Shown in pieces: positions 41,667 through 42,190 of a DNA stretch of 42,190 bases (within the stretch, counting starts at the first letter, position 1; each line of letters begins with the position of its first letter). A model generated the notes under the pieces. That model saw only the letters and a list, made by a program, of their open reading frames with translations, ran no database searches and was not told the origin of the DNA. The position numbers and the translations under genes were made by a program. The stretch is taken from the NCBI GenBank assembly GCA_902786205.1, contig CADABQ010000020.1, positions 1 through 42,190 of the forward strand. Reading direction: 5' to 3'. This DNA comes from an uncultured Lachnospiraceae bacterium. GTDB lineage: Bacteria; Bacillota; Clostridia; Lachnospirales; Lachnospiraceae.

Positions 41667-42190
41667 ATGAGTAAAGTTATCGCAATTGCAAATCAGAAAG
41701 GTGGAGTGGGAAAGACCACCACAACCGTAAATTTGGGCATAGGTTTAGCAAAGAAAGGGAAGAAAGTCTTATTGATCGATGGCGATCCGCAGGGAAGTCT
41801 GACGATTAGTTTAGGGTATCGTGAGCCAGATCAATTAGAAATTACCTTGGCTAGTCAGTTACTAAAGGTTATCAATGAAGAGGAATTTGATGCGGAGAGT
41901 GGCATTATTTCTCATGAGGAAGGAATTGATCTAATTCCTGCCAACATTGAATTGTCCGGCTTAGAGGTTTCTATGGTCAATGTAATAGGCAGAGAGGTGT
42001 TATTAAAAGAATATGTAGATGTAATGCGAGAAAAATATGATTATATCATTATTGATTGTATGCCTTCTTTGGGGATGTTAACAGTAAATGCATTAGCATG
42101 TGCAGATACCGTTTTGATACCAGTGCAGGCAGCTTATTTGCCAGTAAAAGGTTTGCAGCAGTTGATAAAAACCATTGTACGGGTAAAAAG
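41667..42190 (+). CDS. parA: ParA family ATPase of the mobile element (truncated by window end)
   Basis: The first 174 residues of a ParA ATPase are present. The deviant Walker A KGGVGKTT is near residue 11, followed by [13 protein letters not shown], the Walker [12 protein letters not shown], and [12 protein letters not shown]. The ATG at 41667 has AAGGAG 10 nt upstream. The C-terminal end lies outside the window. In integrative elements ParA commonly heads a partition or replication module, expected to continue to the right. It is clearly different from the chromosomal ParA at 24522-25295. Confidence 0.93.
   Translation, partial: MSKVIAIANQKGGVGKTTTTVNLGIGLAKKGKKVLLIDGDPQGSLTISLGYREPDQLEITLASQLLKVINEEEFDAESGIISHEEGIDLIPANIELSGLEVSMVNVIGREVLLKEYVDVMREKYDYIIIDCMPSLGMLTVNALACADTVLIPVQAAYLPVKGLQQLIKTIVRVK

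Noticed and set aside
1..42190. tRNA, rRNA, CRISPR array or insertion sequence
   Set aside because: No cloverleaf, ribosomal RNA segment, regular repeat-spacer array or transposase gene was recognised on either strand.

Overview
The window is a stretch of low-GC Firmicutes chromosome, most likely from an anaerobic gut member of the Lachnospiraceae or a close relative in the Clostridia. The signs are strong AGGAGG-type ribosome binding sites, frequent TTG and GTG starts, a two-gene SUF system, an orphan MsmK-type ATPase beside a PucR-type regulator, an ftsEX / M23 peptidase / ctpA cluster, and small proteins typical of that family. No rRNA, tRNA or CRISPR array was seen. The last 3 kb is the start of a mobile element.

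Layout. 1-5700: the tail of an unknown protein, a small secreted protein, then a lipoprotein / ABC-2 permease / ABC ATPase operon ending at a strong terminator. 5745-10213: bioB (minus strand) diverges from ppk and pfkA. 10214-11770: a YaiI/YqxD-type protein and signal peptidase I. 11771-20232: a sulfur and Fe-S region with sufC-sufB, cysE, tcdA, cysK, two Rrf2 regulators (one with three IscR-like cysteines, one without), nth (itself an Fe-S enzyme), a rhodanese and a MoeB/ThiF-like E1 enzyme. 20410-26484: orphan trpF (minus), a methyltransferase, a Dabb protein, a MATE transporter, two tiny conserved proteins, an orphan ParA ATPase and a PLP aminotransferase. 26614-29762: a FabG-like reductase (minus), then two envelope-type genes that look like degenerate LCP and WecG/TagA proteins. 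30046-37075: msmK, a PucR-type regulator, then ftsE-ftsX-M23 peptidase-ctpA. 37413-38987: guaA. 39025-42190: the left part of an integrative element with an XRE repressor (minus), a tiny excisionase-like protein, a tyrosine integrase, a MobC-like protein and a truncated ParA.

How the parts may work together. The sulfur region groups cysteine synthesis (CysE, CysK), Fe-S assembly (SufC, SufB), two Rrf2-type sensors and sulfur-handling enzymes. cysK has a near-consensus promoter whose -35 box sits inside a perfect inverted repeat of the kind Rrf2/CymR regulators bind. FtsEX probably controls the neighbouring coiled-coil M23 hydrolase. The XRE gene of the mobile element is surrounded by five copies of an 18-bp palindrome, CTAAAC-N6-GTTTAG, one lying exactly between the -35 and -10 boxes of the promoter that would drive xis and int. 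This is a compact repressor/operator switch.

Two families of short dispersed intergenic palindromes also recur: one bounded by GTAACAGTT/AACTGTTAC and one of the form GAGCAAG...GGATTG...ATCCGCTTG. They are not explained by the genes and are among the more interesting non-coding signals here.
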